This document shows, piece after piece, positions 28,368 to 38,930 of a stretch of 64,000 bases of DNA (the stretch's first letter is position 1; each line of letters opens with the position of its first letter). The DNA comes from Sedimenticola selenatireducens (GTDB lineage: Bacteria; Pseudomonadota; Gammaproteobacteria; Chromatiales; Chromatiaceae). Location of the stretch: positions 1 to 64,000 of the forward strand of contig NZ_VMNH01000006.1 of the NCBI RefSeq assembly GCF_007625115.1, read 5' to 3'. A model generated the notes under the pieces. It was not told the DNA's origin. It saw nothing but the letters and a program-made list of their open reading frames with translations, and did no database searches. The position numbers were made by a program, and so were the translations under genes.

Positions 28368-30587
28368 ATGAGAAATCTCTGGCAACAGGCTGTTAATCGA
28401 ACAGATTGGAAAAGGGCAGGTAGAGCGCGTCTTGTCCTCGGCCTTGCTCTGATACTGTTGCTGGGGGGGTGTGGGGAGCGTGCATGGAATGCGCCCTATC
28501 CAAGCAGTGAGTCGAAGGCTAATACGCTTTATAGCTCGTTTGATGAACGTCCCAAGCACCTGGATCCGGCGCGATCCTATGCGGCCAATGAGTATGCTTT
28601 TATCGCGCAGATTTATGAACCTCCCCTGCAATACCATTTTTTAAAGCGCCCCTATGAGTTGGTACCACTTGCGGCTACCCAGGTACCTGTACCCCGGTTT
28701 CTGGATAAAGCAGGGAATCCATTACCTGAGGATGCACCGGCAGATGAGGTTGCATTCAGTGAATATGAAATTGTCTTGAAAACCGGTAGTCGCTATCAAC
28801 CGCACCCGGCACTGGCGACCCGTGCAGATGGCAGTTTCTATTACCATCAATTGCCGACCGAGTTTATTGAGAAGATCAACACGCTGGCTGATTTTCCTGA
28901 GACAGGTACCCGTGAGGTAACGGCAGATGACTATATCTATCAGATAAAGCGTATAGCGAATCCAAAATTGCATTCTCCCATCGCCAGTATTATGTCAGAG
29001 TACATTGTCGGTTTTTCTGAATTTAGTAAAACCTTGGCGGCGGCCACATCAGGCGAAAGTCAGGATAAGGTTGGGGCGAACGGCTTTGTCGATTTGCGAC
29101 AGTATCACATGGAAGGTGTTACCCCGCTTGATCGGCATCGTTTTAAAATCCGCCTGCGTGGTAAATATCCACAATTCGTCTACTGGTTGGCGATGACCTT
29201 TTTTGCCCCCATGCCGTGGGAAGCTGATCAATTCTATAGTCAGCCGGGATTGGACAAGCGCAATATCAGCCTTAACTGGTATCCCATTGGCAGTGGACCT
29301 TTCATGCTGACTGAGAATAACCCTAACTTGCGCATGGTGCTGAGTCGGAATCCAAATTTTCGTGGTGAGACCTATCCCGATGAGGGTGAAGCGGGTGATC
29401 TTGAAAAGGGTATGTTGGTTGATGCGGGCAAGCCGTTGCCACTGATTGATAAAGCGATCTATAGCCTTGAGAAAGAGGTGATTCCCCGTTGGAACAAATT
29501 CCTGCAGGGATATTATGATACCTCAGGCGTCAGTTCAGATAGTTTTGATCAAGCGGTCAAGTTTGGTTCTGGTGGTGAAGCCAATCTGACTGATGAGATG
29601 CTTGAGCGAAATATGAAGTTAGCAACGGCTGTTGAAACGTCCATCTTCTACCTGGGTTTCAACATGGCAGATCCAGTGATTGGTGGTGAATCTGAAGAGA
29701 ACCGCTCTTTGCGTCAGGCCATTTCAATAGCGGTTAACTTCGAAGAGTTCATCTCTATCTTCAGAAATGGCCGAGGTGTGGTTGCACAAGGACCACTACC
29801 TATAGGGATCTTTGGTAGCCGTGATGGTTTGGATGGAATTAATCCCATCGTATTTGATATTGAGAACGGCAAACCCAAACGTAAATCACTCGAGAAAGCC
29901 CGTGCTCTGATGGTTAAGGCGGGTTATCCCAATGGTACAAGCGCCAAGACCGGTAAACCGCTGGTGCTGAACTACGAGTCGGCTTCTGCAGGACCTGACA
30001 GTAAGGCTCAGCTCAACTGGATGCGCAAACAGTTTAAGCAGTTAGGCATACAGCTTGTGATTCGAGCGACCGACTACAATCGTTTTCAGGAGAAACTGAG
30101 AAAAGGTACCGGACAGTTATTCATGTTCGGCTGGAATGCTGATTACCCGGACCCTGAAAATTTTCTGTTCCTGCTTTATGGCCCTAACGGTAAGGTGGAG
30201 CATGCTGGCGAGAATGCGGTCAATTACGATAACCCGGAATTCAATGCCCTGTTTGACCAGATGAAAAATATGGATAACAGTCCGGAGCGGCAAAAGATTA
30301 TCGATCAAATGGTGGATATCCTGCGTAAGGATGCACCCTGGATCTGGGGTTTCTATCCCAAGGCCTTCTCGCTTTATCATGATTGGTATAAGAATGTTAA
30401 GCCCAATCTGATGGCCAATAACACCCTCAAGTATAAGCGCGTTGAACCTGATATGAGAAATCAACGTCAGCAGTCATGGAATCCCCCTATTGTGTGGCCA
30501 CTTGTGCTGTTGTTTGTGCTGCTGATAGCAACAGCGGTACCTGCTGTAATAGTCTATAGACGGCATGAAAGGAGTGCGGCACGTTGA
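28368..30587 (+). CDS. Peptide ABC transporter substrate-binding lipoprotein, doubly anchored
   Basis: A 739-residue family 5 extracellular solute-binding protein (DppA/OppA/YejA type) of a peptide-class importer. The N-terminus has a lipoprotein signal with lipobox LLGGC (Cys35), then YSSFDERPKHLDPARSYAANEYAF, the usual start of such proteins, and binding-lobe motifs such as YPIGSGPF, FGWNADYPDPENFL and LRKDAPWIWGFYP. Unusually the C-terminus adds a transmembrane helix (about 705-727, IVWPLVLLFVLLIATA) with a basic tail, so both ends would be in the membrane. The gene is much longer than the usual 500-600. Stop TGA overlaps the start TTG of the next permease. The substrate is not readable; oligopeptides are the family norm. 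Confidence 0.9.
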   Translation: MRNLWQQAVNRTDWKRAGRARLVLGLALILLLGGCGERAWNAPYPSSESKANTLYSSFDERPKHLDPARSYAANEYAFIAQIYEPPLQYHFLKRPYELVPLAATQVPVPRFLDKAGNPLPEDAPADEVAFSEYEIVLKTGSRYQPHPALATRADGSFYYHQLPTEFIEKINTLADFPETGTREVTADDYIYQIKRIANPKLHSPIASIMSEYIVGFSEFSKTLAAATSGESQDKVGANGFVDLRQYHMEGVTPLDRHRFKIRLRGKYPQFVYWLAMTFFAPMPWEADQFYSQPGLDKRNISLNWYPIGSGPFMLTENNPNLRMVLSRNPNFRGETYPDEGEAGDLEKGMLVDAGKPLPLIDKAIYSLEKEVIPRWNKFLQGYYDTSGVSSDSFDQAVKFGSGGEANLTDEMLERNMKLATAVETSIFYLGFNMADPVIGGESEENRSLRQAISIAVNFEEFISIFRNGRGVVAQGPLPIGIFGSRDGLDGINPIVFDIENGKPKRKSLEKARALMVKAGYPNGTSAKTGKPLVLNYESASAGPDSKAQLNWMRKQFKQLGIQLVIRATDYNRFQEKLRKGTGQLFMFGWNADYPDPENFLFLLYGPNGKVEHAGENAVNYDNPEFNALFDQMKNMDNSPERQKIIDQMVDILRKDAPWIWGFYPKAFSLYHDWYKNVKPNLMANNTLKYKRVEPDMRNQRQQSWNPPIVWPLVLLFVLLIATAVPAVIVYRRHERSAAR

Positions 30588-31561
30588 TTGCCTACATTAT
30601 TCGAAGGGCCTTGTACGCCATACCTATTCTGCTAGGGGTTAACATCCTCACCTTCGTGTTGTTTTTTGTGGTTAATTCGCCGGATGATATGGCGCGTATG
30701 CATCTCGGCATGAAACGGGTAACACCCGAGGCGATTGAAACCTGGAAAGCGGAGCGCGGTTATGACAAACCCCTACTGTTTAATGAATCCAGTCAAGGCG
30801 TCGATCAGTTTACTGATACCATCTTTTTCCAGAAGTCCCTTAAGCTTTTTCAGTTTGATTTTGGCTCTTCAGACAGCGACCGGGACATCGGCTATGACAT
30901 TTCCCAACGCATGTGGCCTAGTTTGGCAATTGCGATACCAGTCTTGATTGTCGGATTGATGGTTAATATTACCTATGCCTTGTTGATCGCCTTTTTTCGG
31001 GCCACTTATATCGATATCTGGAGTGTGGTGCTGTGTGTGGTGATGATGTCTATCTCGGGGCTTTTTTATATCATCGGCGGACAATATCTTGTCAGTAAGT
31101 TGTTACATCTGGTGCCCATCTCTGGCTATGACACAGGTTTCAGTGCAGTGAAATTTTTGATACTTCCCGTACTGATTGGCGTAGTGGGTGGTATCGGCGC
31201 GGGTACGCGCTGGTATCGCACACTGTTCCTTGAAGAGATTAACCGTGACTATGTACGAACGGCGCGGGCAAAGGGACTTTCAGAGGTTGTAGTGCTCTTC
31301 AGGCATGTGTTGAAGAATGCCATGATACCTATACTAACCGGTGTGGTGGTGGTATTGCCGCTGCTCTTTATGGGGAGCCTGATAACAGAATCTTTCTTTG
31401 GTATTCCTGGTCTGGGTAGTTACACCATTGATGCCATCAGCCGGCAGGATTTTGCCATTGTTAGGGCTATGGTGTTTCTGGGTTCAGTGCTCTATATCCT
31501 GGGTCTGCTGTTGACCGATATCTCTTACACGCTGGTCGATCCCAGGGTGCGATTGTCATGA
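30584..31561 (+). CDS. Peptide ABC transporter permease (DppB/OppB type)
   Basis: A 325-residue inner-membrane permease, about six helices, with the N-terminal MIAYIIRRALYAIPILLGVNILTFVLFF typical of the DppB/YejB group and the cytoplasmic EAA-like loop DYVRTARAKGLSEVVVLFRHVLKNA that contacts the ATPase. It starts with TTG at 30584, overlapping the preceding stop, with AAGGAG nine bases upstream; its own stop overlaps the ATG of the second permease. Tight overlaps mark a translationally coupled operon. Confidence 0.94.
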   Translation: MIAYIIRRALYAIPILLGVNILTFVLFFVVNSPDDMARMHLGMKRVTPEAIETWKAERGYDKPLLFNESSQGVDQFTDTIFFQKSLKLFQFDFGSSDSDRDIGYDISQRMWPSLAIAIPVLIVGLMVNITYALLIAFFRATYIDIWSVVLCVVMMSISGLFYIIGGQYLVSKLLHLVPISGYDTGFSAVKFLILPVLIGVVGGIGAGTRWYRTLFLEEINRDYVRTARAKGLSEVVVLFRHVLKNAMIPILTGVVVVLPLLFMGSLITESFFGIPGLGSYTIDAISRQDFAIVRAMVFLGSVLYILGLLLTDISYTLVDPRVRLS

Positions 31562-32973
31562 TCGGAGAATGGGTCATCTTGTGGACGGACGCCCTGATTT
31601 TTTTGTTGCTGCTGTTCTCAACGGCCTTTGGCATCTATGCAGCACGAAAAGAGCATCTTCGTGGTCCCTGGCGGTTGGTGGTGCGCAGTCGTGTCGGCGT
31701 AAGTACACTCGTTATTCTCAGCTTTTATGTCATTGTTGGGCTGCTGGATTCTGTTCATTTTTACCCGCTTGTGAACTCCGTGGAAAAAGGTGGCGCGCAG
31801 ACACAATCGGCAGAGGTTATCAGCCTGTTTGATCATCTGGTAACGCCCCTTAGGGAGCGTCAGGAGAAGACTTATTCCGCGCCTTTGGCAACCCATCTCT
31901 ATGCCAAAGAGAACATTGAACTGCCAAACGGTGAGGTAATACGTGATTATCCTCGGCTTGAATTTGGTGGTGCGCACTTGACCATGCCTGAAGTGGAGTG
32001 GTCCGAGGATATCCTGCGCTTGAGTGCGATGGGGGTTATAAAAGGGTTACTGGTAAGTATTGTTATAACCAACATTCTTATTATGCTGTTGGCGGCGCGC
32101 TGGAATGGCACATATGGTGATGCAGCCAAGTTACTCATAACGGGTAAGACGGTCATTCCCTGGCGAACGGCACTGATTACACTTATGTTTGTGATCCTGA
32201 TACTTTTTTGGTCGATCGAGCTCTCTTCTCATTACCACATCCTCGGAACAGATAAAGTGGGGGAAGATGTTTTCTATCAGGCACTCAAGAGTATCCGAAC
32301 CGGTCTTTTAATTGGAACGCTGACTACTCTTGTTATGCTTCCGGCGGCTATTCTTCTTGGCATTATGGCGGGTTATTATCGGGGTTGGGTGGATGATCTA
32401 ATTCAGTATGTCTACACCACGCTTAACTCTATTCCTGGTGTATTGCTGATTGCGGCAGCCATACTCATGCTACAGATCTACATGAGTAATCACGCTGACG
32501 AGTTTAATAGTTTGGTTGAACGAGCCGATCTGCGGTTGCTGTTTCTCTGTATCATTCTTGGCGTCACCAGTTGGACAGGGCTCTGCCGCCTCCTGCGTGG
32601 TGAAGCGATGAAACTCCGTGAAGTGGATTATGTCCAGGCTGCCGTCGCATTTGGGGTGGGGCATTTCCAGATTATCGTGCGTCATATATTACCGAACGTG
32701 TTACACATCGTGCTGATTACAGTGGTCCTCGATTTCTCCGGACTGGTTTTGGCAGAAGCCGTGCTCTCTTATGTCAATATCGGTGTTGACCCTACTATGA
32801 ACAGTTGGGGCAATATGATCAACAGCGCCCGTCTGGAGATGGCGCGGGAGCCGGTGGTCTGGTGGTCACTGCTGGCCTCAATGATCTTTATGTTTGTGCT
32901 GGTGTTATCAGCCAATCTCTTTTCGGATGTGGTGCGTGATGCCTTCGATCCTCGCCTGCGCAGTTCGCGTTAA
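31558..32973 (+). CDS. Peptide ABC transporter permease (DppC type) with large N-terminal extension
   Basis: A 471-residue permease. The conserved part begins near residue 225 with HILGTDKVGEDVFYQALKSIRTGLLIG, normally about residue 80-100 in this family, and has the EAA loop REVDYVQAAVAFGVGHFQIIVRHILPN. Ahead of it about 150 extra residues include helices at roughly 5-25, 45-66 and 160-180 and a soluble, probably periplasmic, loop between. Such an enlarged second subunit is uncommon and fits the enlarged binding protein of the same operon. ATG overlaps the previous stop (ATGA). Confidence 0.9.
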   Translation: MIGEWVILWTDALIFLLLLFSTAFGIYAARKEHLRGPWRLVVRSRVGVSTLVILSFYVIVGLLDSVHFYPLVNSVEKGGAQTQSAEVISLFDHLVTPLRERQEKTYSAPLATHLYAKENIELPNGEVIRDYPRLEFGGAHLTMPEVEWSEDILRLSAMGVIKGLLVSIVITNILIMLLAARWNGTYGDAAKLLITGKTVIPWRTALITLMFVILILFWSIELSSHYHILGTDKVGEDVFYQALKSIRTGLLIGTLTTLVMLPAAILLGIMAGYYRGWVDDLIQYVYTTLNSIPGVLLIAAAILMLQIYMSNHADEFNSLVERADLRLLFLCIILGVTSWTGLCRLLRGEAMKLREVDYVQAAVAFGVGHFQIIVRHILPNVLHIVLITVVLDFSGLVLAEAVLSYVNIGVDPTMNSWGNMINSARLEMAREPVVWWSLLASMIFMFVLVLSANLFSDVVRDAFDPRLRSSR

Positions 32974-33000
32974 CAGCGCCACCAGGGAATAATTGCTGTC

Positions 33001-35007
33001 ATGAGTGACATTCTGCTCAATGTTAAAAAACTGGAGACCTGGCTAGGCGATGGTGAGCGGCCTGTGCGAGCTGTTGATGGCGTTGATCTGAAAATCAGAA
33101 AAGGTGAGACGTTTGCACTGCTGGGTGAGTCCGGCTGCGGTAAATCGATAACGGCCTTGTCACTTATGCGCCTGCTACCTCCCTCTGGGCGAATCAAAGG
33201 CGGGCAGGTTTTATTGGGTGATACCTCCTTGTTAGATCTTCCTGAGTACGCCATGCGCGAAGAGCGCGGCGGCCGGATGGCTATGATTTTTCAAGAACCA
33301 ATGACCTCACTCAATCCCGTCCTCACCATCGGTCAGCAGATCGGTGAGGCCGTGAAGATAAGAGAGGAGGCAGATTCAAGTTCACTAAGACAACGCATTA
33401 TCGAGTTGCTTGATTCTGTCGGTATTCCTGATCCAGAGCGCAGGGCGAGCGAGTATCCACATCAACTGTCTGGTGGTATGAAACAGCGTGTGATGATTGC
33501 CATGGCACTTGCTGGCCGACCCGAGCTACTGATCGCCGATGAACCGACCACGGCACTGGATGTGACCATTCAGGCGCAGGTACTCAGTCTGCTGAAAGCG
33601 CTGCAAAAGCAGACCGGGATGGCTATTCTGTTGATCACCCATGACTTGGGTGTAGTGGCGGAAGTGGCAGACAGAGTGGCGGTCATGTATGCAGGCCAGA
33701 TTATCGAGTTGGCAGGTTGCGAACACTTTTTCCGGAAGCCTCAGCACCCCTATAGTCAGAAGTTGTTTAAGTCACTACCGGACAGTAAAAAGCGCGCCCA
33801 ACGTTTGGCGGTAATCAACGGCACTGTTCCTGCTTTAAATCAGGTGTTCACAGCCTGTCGATTTATCGATCGGTGTCATCGTGCCTTTGAGGCTTGTGAG
33901 CAGGCACCAGAGTGGACACAGCTTGAATCAGATGAGGGGGTGCGCTGCCATTTGGCGGGTAGGGCTGATCAGTGGCTTAGGGAAGCGCCGGCAGAAGAGC
34001 CGGATCATCTGGCAGGGCAGGCAGAGGGCATGGCTTCGTTATTGGAGGTTAAGGGATTAAAGGTTCACTTCCCCATTCACAAGGGCGTATTTAAGCGCAC
34101 GGTGGGTTATGTGAAGGCGGTGGATGGTGTCTCGCTTGCCATTTCACCGGGTAAAACATTAGCGCTTGTTGGCGAATCCGGCTGTGGCAAGACAACGGTT
34201 GGAAAGGGCATTCTACAACTGATTAAACCCACTGCAGGTTCGGTTAGCTTTGCTTCGGACGAGTTGACACAACTCTCTGGCTCGGCCCTGCGCAATCGGC
34301 GTTCGGAGTTGCAGATCATTTTTCAGGATCCAGTGGCCTCGATGAATCCTCGTATGCTGGTGGGCGATATTATTGAAGAGGGTATGAAGGCACAGAAGAT
34401 TGTTCGCAACAGTGAGCAAAGAAGATCTCGAGTAGCGGAGTTACTCGAGCAGGTGGGCTTGCCGTCTGACGCGGCCAGTCGCTATCCCCATGAGTTTTCT
34501 GGTGGGCAGCGTCAGCGTATCTGTATTGCCCGTGCCTTGGCGGTCGATCCGAAACTGATTATCTGTGATGAGCCAACCAGTGCGCTGGATGTATCGGTGC
34601 AGGCACAAATACTGAACCTACTGAAGAGCCTGCAAAGCAGTCGAGGTCTCGCCTATCTGTTCATCACACACAATATCTCTGTGGTGGCCTACCTCGCAGA
34701 TGAAGTGGCGGTGATGTATCTCGGCAGGATTGTTGAGCGGGGTGCGGTGGATCAACTGCTGGCATCACCCCGGCATCCGTATACTCAGGCGTTGCTCTCG
34801 GCGGTACCCGTGGCAGATCCAAATTTAAAACGGAAGGTGATCCGGTTAGAAGGGGATATGCCATCGCCGGCGAATCCGCCTGCCGGTTGCCACTTTCACC
34901 CGCGTTGTCCGGTCGTGATGGATCAGTGTCGATTAGCCTGCCCGGAGCTGCTTGAGCAGTCAGACGGCCGTCATGTAAGTTGTTTCAGGGTGGAGAAAGG
35001 ACTTTAG
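33001..35007 (+). CDS. Peptide ABC transporter ATPase, DppD-DppF fusion
   Basis: A 668-residue protein with two complete ABC domains in one chain, as in YejF. First domain: Walker [11 protein letters not shown], signature [12 protein letters not shown], Walker B LLIADEPT, and C-terminal HPYSQKL. Second domain: [47 protein letters not shown], then a cysteine-containing oligopeptide/dipeptide tail (CHFHPRCP). It powers the importer encoded just upstream. No terminator lies before it; the gap to the second permease is 27 bases. Confidence 0.95.
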   Translation: MSDILLNVKKLETWLGDGERPVRAVDGVDLKIRKGETFALLGESGCGKSITALSLMRLLPPSGRIKGGQVLLGDTSLLDLPEYAMREERGGRMAMIFQEPMTSLNPVLTIGQQIGEAVKIREEADSSSLRQRIIELLDSVGIPDPERRASEYPHQLSGGMKQRVMIAMALAGRPELLIADEPTTALDVTIQAQVLSLLKALQKQTGMAILLITHDLGVVAEVADRVAVMYAGQIIELAGCEHFFRKPQHPYSQKLFKSLPDSKKRAQRLAVINGTVPALNQVFTACRFIDRCHRAFEACEQAPEWTQLESDEGVRCHLAGRADQWLREAPAEEPDHLAGQAEGMASLLEVKGLKVHFPIHKGVFKRTVGYVKAVDGVSLAISPGKTLALVGESGCGKTTVGKGILQLIKPTAGSVSFASDELTQLSGSALRNRRSELQIIFQDPVASMNPRMLVGDIIEEGMKAQKIVRNSEQRRSRVAELLEQVGLPSDAASRYPHEFSGGQRQRICIARALAVDPKLIICDEPTSALDVSVQAQILNLLKSLQSSRGLAYLFITHNISVVAYLADEVAVMYLGRIVERGAVDQLLASPRHPYTQALLSAVPVADPNLKRKVIRLEGDMPSPANPPAGCHFHPRCPVVMDQCRLACPELLEQSDGRHVSCFRVEKGL

Positions 35008-35018
35008 ATTTATTGCAC

Positions 35019-36683
35019 TTATAGGGTCTGTTCTGTCACATCGACAAACAGCTGCAATCGCTGACCTGGTTGCAGGTAACCTTCATCCAGTGTATTCCAT
35101 TTCCTCAGGTCTGCTACAGAGACTTTGAAGCGTTGCGCGATCAGTGCCAGTGAATCCCCGCGTCGAACCTGATAGCGTAAGCTGCTTCGGCTGTTAATGG
35201 GCGGAGCTGCGAAGGGGCTTAGTTGGGCTATTGTATTACTTGGCTTGCCTTTGGGTTGCCAGATCACCAGAGTTTGACCCAAGCGAAGTGTATCTCTCGG
35301 TGAAATGCCATTCCAGCGTGCCAGGGCTTGGTGACTCACATTGTAGCGTCTTGCAATATCCCACAGTGTGTCACCTGACTGGACCTGGTGGGTGATCCGG
35401 TTTCCACTGCGCTTGGTGTTTTGCTTTCTGGCCAGCCGTGCATCTGCTGTGTGAGTGTATTGATCAAGCTGCTTTGTCGATACAGGGATTAGCAGGTGTT
35501 TTCCTGCACGTATATTATTTCCCTTGAGTTTATTGATCTGTTGCAGCAGTGCTGTCGTGGTTCTATGTTTTCTCGCTATGGCGCCCAGACTGTCGCCAGA
35601 GCGAATCTTGTAGCGGGTCCAGCGCAGGCGCTTTTCGGGATCCAGTTCAGCAAGTGCCTGAGTGAAGTTGTCTGTTTTCTCAATTGGGATGATCAGCCGA
35701 TGAGGCCCTTCGGGTGCCGTCGCCCAACGGTTAAAGCCGGGATTAAATCTGTACAACTCTTCAATGGATATATCAGCCATATCGGCTGCCAGAGCTATAT
35801 CAAGTTGTGACTCAATATCAACTTGCTGAAAGACCGGCTGGTTGGGAATCTCGCTAAGTGTGAGTCCGTACTGGTTAGGATTTCCTACTACTTTGGCAGC
35901 CGCCAGGAGTCGAGGGACATAATTCATAGTCTCCTTTGGCAGGGAGAGAGACCAGTAATCTGTCGGCTTGCCCTGTTTGATATTCCGTTTTATGGCACGC
36001 TGTACAGTCCCAGCACCCGCATTGTAACTGGCTAGTGCCAGTTCCCAATCGCCATCAAACTGCTGGGCCAGGCTGCTGAGATAATCCAAGGCGGCCTGTG
36101 TGGCAGCGACGACATCACGTCGGCCGTCGTACCACCAGTTCTGTTTTAATCCAAAATGCTTTCCCGTGGATGGGATGAATTGCCACAACCCTGCTGCCCT
36201 GCCAGGAGAGTAGGCAAAAGGCTGGAAACCGCTCTCAACTATGGGTAAAAGAACCAGTTCAGTAGGCATGTTGCGCTTTTCTGCCTCTTCGACAATAAAG
36301 TGAAGATAGGGCGTGGCGCGCTCCTGCACTCTCGTGAGGTATTCCTGATGGCTTGCAAACCATTTGATCTGCGTGTCAATCCTAGCATTGCTGGGAATGG
36401 TGAGTTGATAGCCGGCACGCAGACGCTCCATGAGGTCTTGGGAGGGTCTTTCGCTTTCTACCCCTTCTGTTTCCGGTGCAAGAAGCGTTTCGGTTTCTAA
36501 CGAAGTTTCAGTTTCAAAGGTGTCAGGTTGGGTGGGTTTTGCTATAGGTGACTCAGAAGCCTGGATAGACTCGGGTTGATGGCTTGCTTTAACAAATGTG
36601 GCTTCAGTGGGCTTGTTAAGTGTATTGCAACCCGTCAGCGCCAAGGCGAGAAGTAGGATCAGGTTGTATGCTCTTTTCTGCAT
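35019..36683 (-). CDS. mltD: Membrane-bound lytic murein transglycosylase D
   Basis: Outer-membrane lipoprotein that cleaves peptidoglycan glycan strands. The 554-residue precursor has lipobox LTGC (Cys19), a goose-type/Slt catalytic domain with the glutamate in LPIVESGFQPFAYSPGR, AAGLWQFIPSTG and LALASYNAGAGTV, and three LysM domains starting near residues 370, 435 and 505 (KIRSGDSLG, QVQSGDTLW, QVRRGDSLA) that bind glycan. E. coli MltD has two LysM. It converges with the peptide transporter and is divergent from a methyltransferase gene, the mltD/yafS/rnhA/dnaQ neighbourhood of Gammaproteobacteria; the gloB that lies here in E. coli is absent. Confidence 0.95.
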   Translation of the reverse strand: MQKRAYNLILLLALALTGCNTLNKPTEATFVKASHQPESIQASESPIAKPTQPDTFETETSLETETLLAPETEGVESERPSQDLMERLRAGYQLTIPSNARIDTQIKWFASHQEYLTRVQERATPYLHFIVEEAEKRNMPTELVLLPIVESGFQPFAYSPGRAAGLWQFIPSTGKHFGLKQNWWYDGRRDVVAATQAALDYLSSLAQQFDGDWELALASYNAGAGTVQRAIKRNIKQGKPTDYWSLSLPKETMNYVPRLLAAAKVVGNPNQYGLTLSEIPNQPVFQQVDIESQLDIALAADMADISIEELYRFNPGFNRWATAPEGPHRLIIPIEKTDNFTQALAELDPEKRLRWTRYKIRSGDSLGAIARKHRTTTALLQQINKLKGNNIRAGKHLLIPVSTKQLDQYTHTADARLARKQNTKRSGNRITHQVQSGDTLWDIARRYNVSHQALARWNGISPRDTLRLGQTLVIWQPKGKPSNTIAQLSPFAAPPINSRSSLRYQVRRGDSLALIAQRFKVSVADLRKWNTLDEGYLQPGQRLQLFVDVTEQTL

Positions 36684-36945
36684 GGATCAATCCGCGGCTG
36701 AGTCTGTGCTTTGGGAAAAATTATTCGGGACTATACGTAATTAACCTGCATTTTGCCAGGAAACAGGTCATGTTATGGTTACGATGTTGTTCACAACTGA
36801 GGCGTGACCTGATCCGGTGATATAGGTTATAAACGTTTCGCGTTTGCTAGGGTCTACGGTATTTGGTTGTGCGCTTCGGCTATTCAGCGGGAAACTGGAT
36901 CCGGAATGAGTTAAGGTGGTTTTTTAATTTCATACAAACTGACTC

Positions 36946-37737
36946 ATGAAAAGAGTTCTTAATCGCATCACCATCCCTCCCTCTCCAGAACGGTTGAGGC
37001 GGTGGTTTAGCTCGACGCCGGGAAAAGAGCTGCTGGCGCAGGAGCAAATTGTTCTGGAGCGCCTGCTGGGTGAGTGCTTTGGTTACTATTTGCTGCAGGT
37101 GGGTTGCATCGGGCAGCAGATGGAGCCCTTGTCCATGAGCCGAATAAAATCCCAGATTGTATTGCTGTCACATGAAAGTGATTCGATTGGCACTACCAGT
37201 GGTTGTGTTGTCGGTGATCCGCTGCATATTCCGCTGGCGGCGGATAGTGTAGACGCTGTGTTGCTCATGCATACCCTGGACTTTACTCAGGATCCGCATC
37301 AACTGTTGCGTGAGGTGGAGCGTATATTAATTCCTGAAGGCCATTTGATTATTGCCGGATTTAATCCGTTCAGCTTATGGGGGTTATGGCAGTTTTTCAG
37401 GTGGCGAAGCAAGCGTGTCCCCTGGTGTGGGCATTTTATCTCATCCTGGCGTGTCCATGATTGGCTCTCTTTGCTCGGTTTCGATGTGAGAGAGGAGCAA
37501 GCGTTAATGTTCCGCCCGCCGTTGCAGCATGACGGATTGATGCAGCGGCTCGACTTTATGGAGAGGATAGGTGGCCGCTTCTGGCCACTGTTCTCGGGTG
37601 CCTACGTGATACTGGCGGTTAAACGGGTCTCCAGGCTTACGCCAATTAAACCTGCTTGGAAATTGCGGCCCAAGTCAATTCGAGGGCGTGTGGTGGAACC
37701 CACGGCAAATAACATGAAACACGGTAGTGGTGATTGA
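36946..37737 (+). CDS. YafS-like SAM-dependent methyltransferase
   Basis: A 263-residue class I methyltransferase-like protein of unknown substrate. Motif I is weak (LQVGCIGQQ in place of a GxGxG loop), but GDPLHIPLAADSVDAVLLMHTLDF, EVERILIPEGHLIIAGFNPFSLWG and the downstream beta strands are typical of the family. Position beside rnhA and dnaQ matches E. coli yafS. No good ribosome site precedes the ATG. The stop TGA is immediately followed by the GTG of rnhA. Confidence 0.85.
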   Translation: MKRVLNRITIPPSPERLRRWFSSTPGKELLAQEQIVLERLLGECFGYYLLQVGCIGQQMEPLSMSRIKSQIVLLSHESDSIGTTSGCVVGDPLHIPLAADSVDAVLLMHTLDFTQDPHQLLREVERILIPEGHLIIAGFNPFSLWGLWQFFRWRSKRVPWCGHFISSWRVHDWLSLLGFDVREEQALMFRPPLQHDGLMQRLDFMERIGGRFWPLFSGAYVILAVKRVSRLTPIKPAWKLRPKSIRGRVVEPTANNMKHGSGD

Positions 37738-38178
37738 GTGACTGAGCGGATAGAGATTTTTACTGATGGTGCCTGCAAAGGAAATCCAGGTCCGGGTGGT
37801 TGGGGGGCTCTGATGCGTTACAAAGGGAAAGAGCGCGAATTATATGGCGGTGAGCCTGATACTACCAATAACCGAATGGAGTTGCTTGCGGTTATAAGTG
37901 CGCTGGAGGTGTTAACGCGTCCGGCCAAGGTGCGTGTTACCACAGATTCCAGGTATGTGCAGAATGGCATTACTGACTGGATTATAAACTGGAAGCGCAA
38001 CGGCTGGAAAACCGCCGCCAGGAAACCGGTGAAGAACAGCGATCTCTGGCAGAGGCTGGATCAACTGGTTGCACTCCATGATGTGCATTGGGCGTGGGTC
38101 AAAGGCCATAGTGGCCACCCTGAAAATGAATTGGCCGATTGCCTGGCTAACAAAGGTGTTGAGGAGTTTGGCGCATGA
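37738..38178 (+). CDS. rnhA: Ribonuclease HI
   Basis: Degrades RNA in RNA-DNA hybrids. The 146-residue protein shows the catalytic residues in E. coli numbering: Asp10 ([15 protein letters not shown]), Glu48 (NNRMEL), Asp70 (VTTDSRY), His124 (KGHSG) and Asp134. It starts with GTG immediately after the stop of the methyltransferase, and its stop overlaps the ATG of dnaQ by four bases. In E. coli rnhA and dnaQ are divergent; here they are coupled in one direction. Confidence 0.97.
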   Translation: MTERIEIFTDGACKGNPGPGGWGALMRYKGKERELYGGEPDTTNNRMELLAVISALEVLTRPAKVRVTTDSRYVQNGITDWIINWKRNGWKTAARKPVKNSDLWQRLDQLVALHDVHWAWVKGHSGHPENELADCLANKGVEEFGA

Positions 38179-38897
38179 CCGGTACAAGGCAGATTGTTCT
38201 GGATACGGAAACGACAGGCCTGGAGCCTAGCTTGGGACACCGCATCATTGAGATTGGCTGTGTTGAGATGGTAGATCGTCGTCTCACGGGCAATAATTTT
38301 CATCAATACCTGCAACCAGATCGGGAGATCGACCAGGCGGCTATCGAGGTCCACGGTATAACCAATCAGTTTTTGTCAGATAAACCACGATTTGGCGATC
38401 TTGTTGATGACTTTATCGCCTATGTTCAGGGTGCTGAGCTGATTATTCATAATGCCCCTTTTGACATGGGCTTCCTGAACCATGAGTTGGGGCTGCTGAC
38501 CAAGGTGTATCCGCAGCTTGAGACTCTCTGTGGTGTGACGGACACCCTGGTGATGGCCAAGAAGATGCATCCTGGGCAGCGTAATAGTCTGGATGCGCTC
38601 TGTAAGCGCTACGACATCAATAATAGTCATCGTGAGTTGCATGGGGCATTGCTGGATGCGGAGATTTTGGCCGACGTCTATCTGATGATGACAGGGGGGC
38701 AGGGCGCCCTTTCACTGGATGTTGGTGGTGTTGAGGGGAGCGCAGGCGGCGAGACGATTATTCGCCTGTCCGAGGATCGCCCGCGCCTGAAGGTGGTGAA
38801 GGCCTCGCAGGATGAGTTGTCGGCGCACGATTCAAGATTGGCGGTTATCGATAAGGGTTCAAACGATGGCGTCTTATGGCGACGTTTGGATGGTTAG
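38175..38897 (+). CDS. dnaQ: DNA polymerase III epsilon subunit (3'-5' proofreading exonuclease)
   Basis: A 240-residue DEDDh exonuclease. Motif I is [10 protein letters not shown] (Asp10, Glu12), motif II is [10 protein letters not shown], and motif III includes the His-Asp pair in [18 protein letters not shown]. The C-terminal part carries the weakly conserved alpha-subunit-binding tail. Coupled to rnhA by an ATGA overlap. Convergent with fnr, 33 bases away. Confidence 0.96.
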   Translation: MTGTRQIVLDTETTGLEPSLGHRIIEIGCVEMVDRRLTGNNFHQYLQPDREIDQAAIEVHGITNQFLSDKPRFGDLVDDFIAYVQGAELIIHNAPFDMGFLNHELGLLTKVYPQLETLCGVTDTLVMAKKMHPGQRNSLDALCKRYDINNSHRELHGALLDAEILADVYLMMTGGQGALSLDVGGVEGSAGGETIIRLSEDRPRLKVVKASQDELSAHDSRLAVIDKGSNDGVLWRRLDG

Positions 38898-38930
38898 CTA
38901 GAATATGGTGCAGAGCATAGAACTGAATAA

